Shown here: piece by piece, positions 7,801-8,522 of the stretch
Layout: the number at the start of each line of letters is the position of its first letter
Position numbering within the stretch: position 1 is the stretch's first letter
NCBI GenBank assembly: GCA_030629475.1
Contig: DAOVOU010000066.1
Coordinates: forward strand, 1 to 8,522
Source: Desulfobacterales bacterium
Lineage (GTDB): Bacteria > Desulfobacterota > Desulfobacteria > Desulfobacterales > C00003060
Length of the DNA stretch: 8,522 nucleotides
Direction: 5' to 3'
Notes under the pieces: generated by a model
The model's input: the letters and a program-made list of their open reading frames with translations, nothing else
The model's database searches: none
Told to the model about the DNA's origin: nothing
Translations under genes and position numbers: made by a program

Positions 7801-7892
7801 CATCCCATTGCCCTACCCTGTCGATATCGATGGGTAGGTTTACCGATGAACAGATTTTGTGCCAGATAAGGGCCTTTGCGGAAGCGAAATGA
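4866..7892 (+). CDS. hdrA: Long HdrA-type FAD/iron-sulfur protein with selenocysteine at residue 63
   Basis: Homologue of heterodisulfide reductase subunit A, the flavin-bearing electron-bifurcating subunit. Reading TGA 5052-5054 as selenocysteine gives 1008 residues in one frame. Order of parts: FAD Rossmann GGGIAG (16-21); the family motif TFPTNDCAI-Sec-ILAPKL (54-69); a four-Cys ferredoxin motif CTACGMCATYCP (112-123); a Cys cluster C159, C167, C170, C174; QC..YCSSVCC (256-275); the HdrA N-terminal-type domain starting VCSCGTNIGG (459-468); a second Rossmann GGGMAG (599-604); a second QCVGS..YCSKVCC (744-761); and two C-terminal ferredoxin motifs (939-950, 972-983). It therefore looks like an HdrA/QmoA-like module fused to an HdrA/QmoB-like module. 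No membrane segment is seen, so it is cytoplasmic. The ATG at 4866 has only a weak RBS (GAG at 4853-4855). mvhD overlaps its stop codon. Likely role: electron confurcation or bifurcation with MvhD, ferredoxin and a pathway reductase. The exact partner is inferred, not seen. Confidence 0.92.
5052..5054 (+). other. Recoded TGA: selenocysteine 63 of HdrA
   Basis: The in-frame TGA falls at the second cysteine of the HdrA signature normally read DCxxC, here DCAI-Sec-ILAPK. Reading stays open for 945 further codons in the same frame, and the conserved residues continue directly on both sides (TFPTNDCAI before, ILAPKLVEAG after). HdrA is an established selenoprotein family in some methanogens and in Sec-using Desulfobacterota. 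Confidence 0.93.
5058..5087 (+). promoter_or_regulatory. Candidate bacterial SECIS element of hdrA
   Basis: A hairpin begins 3 nt after the TGA. CUGGC (5058-5062) pairs with GCCGG (5083-5087), GCC (5063-5065) with GGC (5078-5080) and CAA (5066-5068) with UUG (5074-5076). There is a 2-nt bulge (5081-5082), a bulged A (5077) and the apical loop GUUGG (5069-5073). The loop starts with G, 15 nt past the stop, close to the range for bacterial SECIS elements bound by SelB. Folding was done by hand. Confidence 0.68.
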
Positions 7893-8522
7893 CAAATCAC
7901 AAATTTGAACCAAAGATACTCGGTTTTCTCTGCAACTGGTGCTGCTATGCGGCAGCCGACTCTGCTGGCGTGGCCCGGTTTCAATACCCGCCAAATATGA
8001 GGGCCGTCAGGATCATGTGTACTGGAAGAATGGATCCTCTGTTTATTATTGAGGCTTTCTGTGCTGGGACGGACGGGGTATTTGTAGGTGGTTGACAACT
8101 TGGCGAATGTCATTACCAGGTCGGTAATTATGATGCCATAGTAGCTGCCCACGCTACGAGGAAGGTCATGGAGGTTGCGGGCGTGAAGCCCGAGAGGCTT
8201 GCCCTGGATTGGGCTTCGGCCGCCGAGGCACCTCTGTTTGTGGAACTAATAACGAATTTCACAAACAGACTCAAGGAGCTGGGGCCATTGGGGGAAGCTG
8301 AAGGGATTTCCCAGGAAGAATTGAAGTTGAAGCTGTTGGCAGCCAGGTCTGCTGTGAAAAGCGTTAGGCTGCGCACACGATTCGGCAAGCTTGCCCGGGA
8401 ACTAAGACAGGCAAATGGGTATGCCCCTGATGTGATTGAAGCAAAGATGGCCGAGAAGGTCAACGATGCGATAATGCGTGAGATGGCAAAGCAGGAGAAG
8501 GCGATAGAGGCATCACAAAGAT
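7889..8522 (+). CDS. mvhD: MvhD-type iron-sulfur subunit with selenocysteine at residue 69 (3' end outside window)
   Basis: Homologue of the delta subunit of methyl-viologen-reducing hydrogenase, a small [2Fe-2S] protein that passes electrons to HdrA. Reading TGA 8093-8095 as selenocysteine gives 211 residues up to the window edge. Visible family features: FLCNWCCYAAADSAG (13-27; C15, C18, C19), RIMCTGRMDP (41-50; C44), VFVGG-Sec-QLGECHYQVGNYDA (64-83) where the family usually has GCHxGDCHYxxGN, and LALDWASAAEAP..F..ITNFTNRLKELGP (104-133). After about residue 135, where classical MvhD proteins of around 140 residues end, a charged, probably helical extension (136-211 or more) follows. The start codon overlaps the hdrA stop (ATGA), implying translational coupling; the RBS, GGAAG at 7880-7884, is weak. 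Without recoding, the product would be a 68-residue fragment lacking half the fold. The partner is almost certainly the adjacent HdrA. Confidence 0.9.
8093..8095 (+). other. Recoded TGA: selenocysteine 69 of MvhD
   Basis: The TGA replaces the first cysteine of the MvhD signature (GCHxGDCHY in the family, G-Sec-QLGECHY here). Translation continues in frame into well-conserved family sequence and remains open for 142 complete codons to the window edge. MvhD/FrhD-type proteins are known selenoproteins in some Sec-decoding prokaryotes. Confidence 0.92.
8112..8128 (+). promoter_or_regulatory. Candidate bacterial SECIS element of mvhD
   Basis: AUUACC (8112-8117) pairs perfectly with GGUAAU (8123-8128) around the 5-nt loop AGGUC (8118-8122). 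The stem begins 16 nt after the TGA and the loop 22 nt after it. The loop closely resembles the AGGUCU apical loop of the E. coli fdhF SECIS, whose G and U bases contact SelB. The lower stem is weak beyond a C-U mismatch. Confidence 0.8.

Noticed and set aside
5070..7892. A separate HdrA gene starting at TTG 5070
   Set aside because: The TTG is an internal leucine of the conserved ILAPKL motif and has no RBS; starting there would cut off the FAD-binding Rossmann motif.
4866..8522. hdrA and mvhD as pseudogenes with nonsense mutations
   Set aside because: Both stops are TGA, both fall on conserved family cysteine positions, both have a following hairpin, and coding quality is intact downstream.

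Overview
The window is a dense, single-strand (+) cluster of one-carbon and Wood-Ljungdahl (reductive acetyl-CoA) genes, read left to right: formate-tetrahydrofolate ligase (fhs), the bifunctional methylene-THF dehydrogenase/cyclohydrolase (folD), a Ni-Fe-S carbon monoxide dehydrogenase catalytic subunit (cooS type), a very long HdrA-type flavoprotein, and an MvhD-type [2Fe-2S] subunit that runs off the right edge. The gene set, the bacterial Shine-Dalgarno sites and the bacterial-type selenocysteine signals suggest an anaerobic bacterium, most plausibly a sulfate-reducing or syntrophic member of the Desulfobacterota (former Deltaproteobacteria). That placement is inferred from gene content and style, not from a marker gene.

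The main result is that both genes in the right half are interrupted by an in-frame TGA that should be read as selenocysteine. In hdrA the TGA (5052-5054) sits where the family has a conserved cysteine after the motif TFPTNDCAI. In mvhD the TGA (8093-8095) replaces the first cysteine of the conserved motif usually written GCHxGDCHY. Each TGA is followed at the right distance by a hairpin that fits a bacterial SECIS element; the mvhD one has a perfect 6-bp stem and an AGGUC loop, close to the classic E. coli fdhF loop. Ordinary ORF calling would split hdrA into a 62-residue fragment plus an N-terminally truncated protein, and would truncate mvhD at 68 residues.

Layout: 1-2671 holds fhs and folD, 15 bp apart, each with a strong RBS. 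Then comes a 58-bp spacer containing three tandem copies of a 9-bp unit, and cooS (2730-4682). A 183-bp intergenic region (4683-4865) carries inverted repeats, a probable small rho-independent terminator and a good sigma70-like promoter, so hdrA-mvhD probably forms its own transcription unit, perhaps with genes beyond the window. hdrA (4866-7892) and mvhD (7889 to the edge) overlap by ATGA.

How the genes work together (inference from family knowledge): Fhs and FolD take formate to methylene-THF. CooS interconverts CO2 and CO with ferredoxin as the likely electron partner. HdrA-MvhD would be the flavin and iron-sulfur core of an electron-bifurcating or electron-transferring complex linking ferredoxin, NAD(P)H or H2 pools to methylene-THF reduction, or to a disulfide or membrane acceptor. 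No acetyl-CoA synthase subunits, hdrBC, metF/metV or hydrogenase genes are inside the window.
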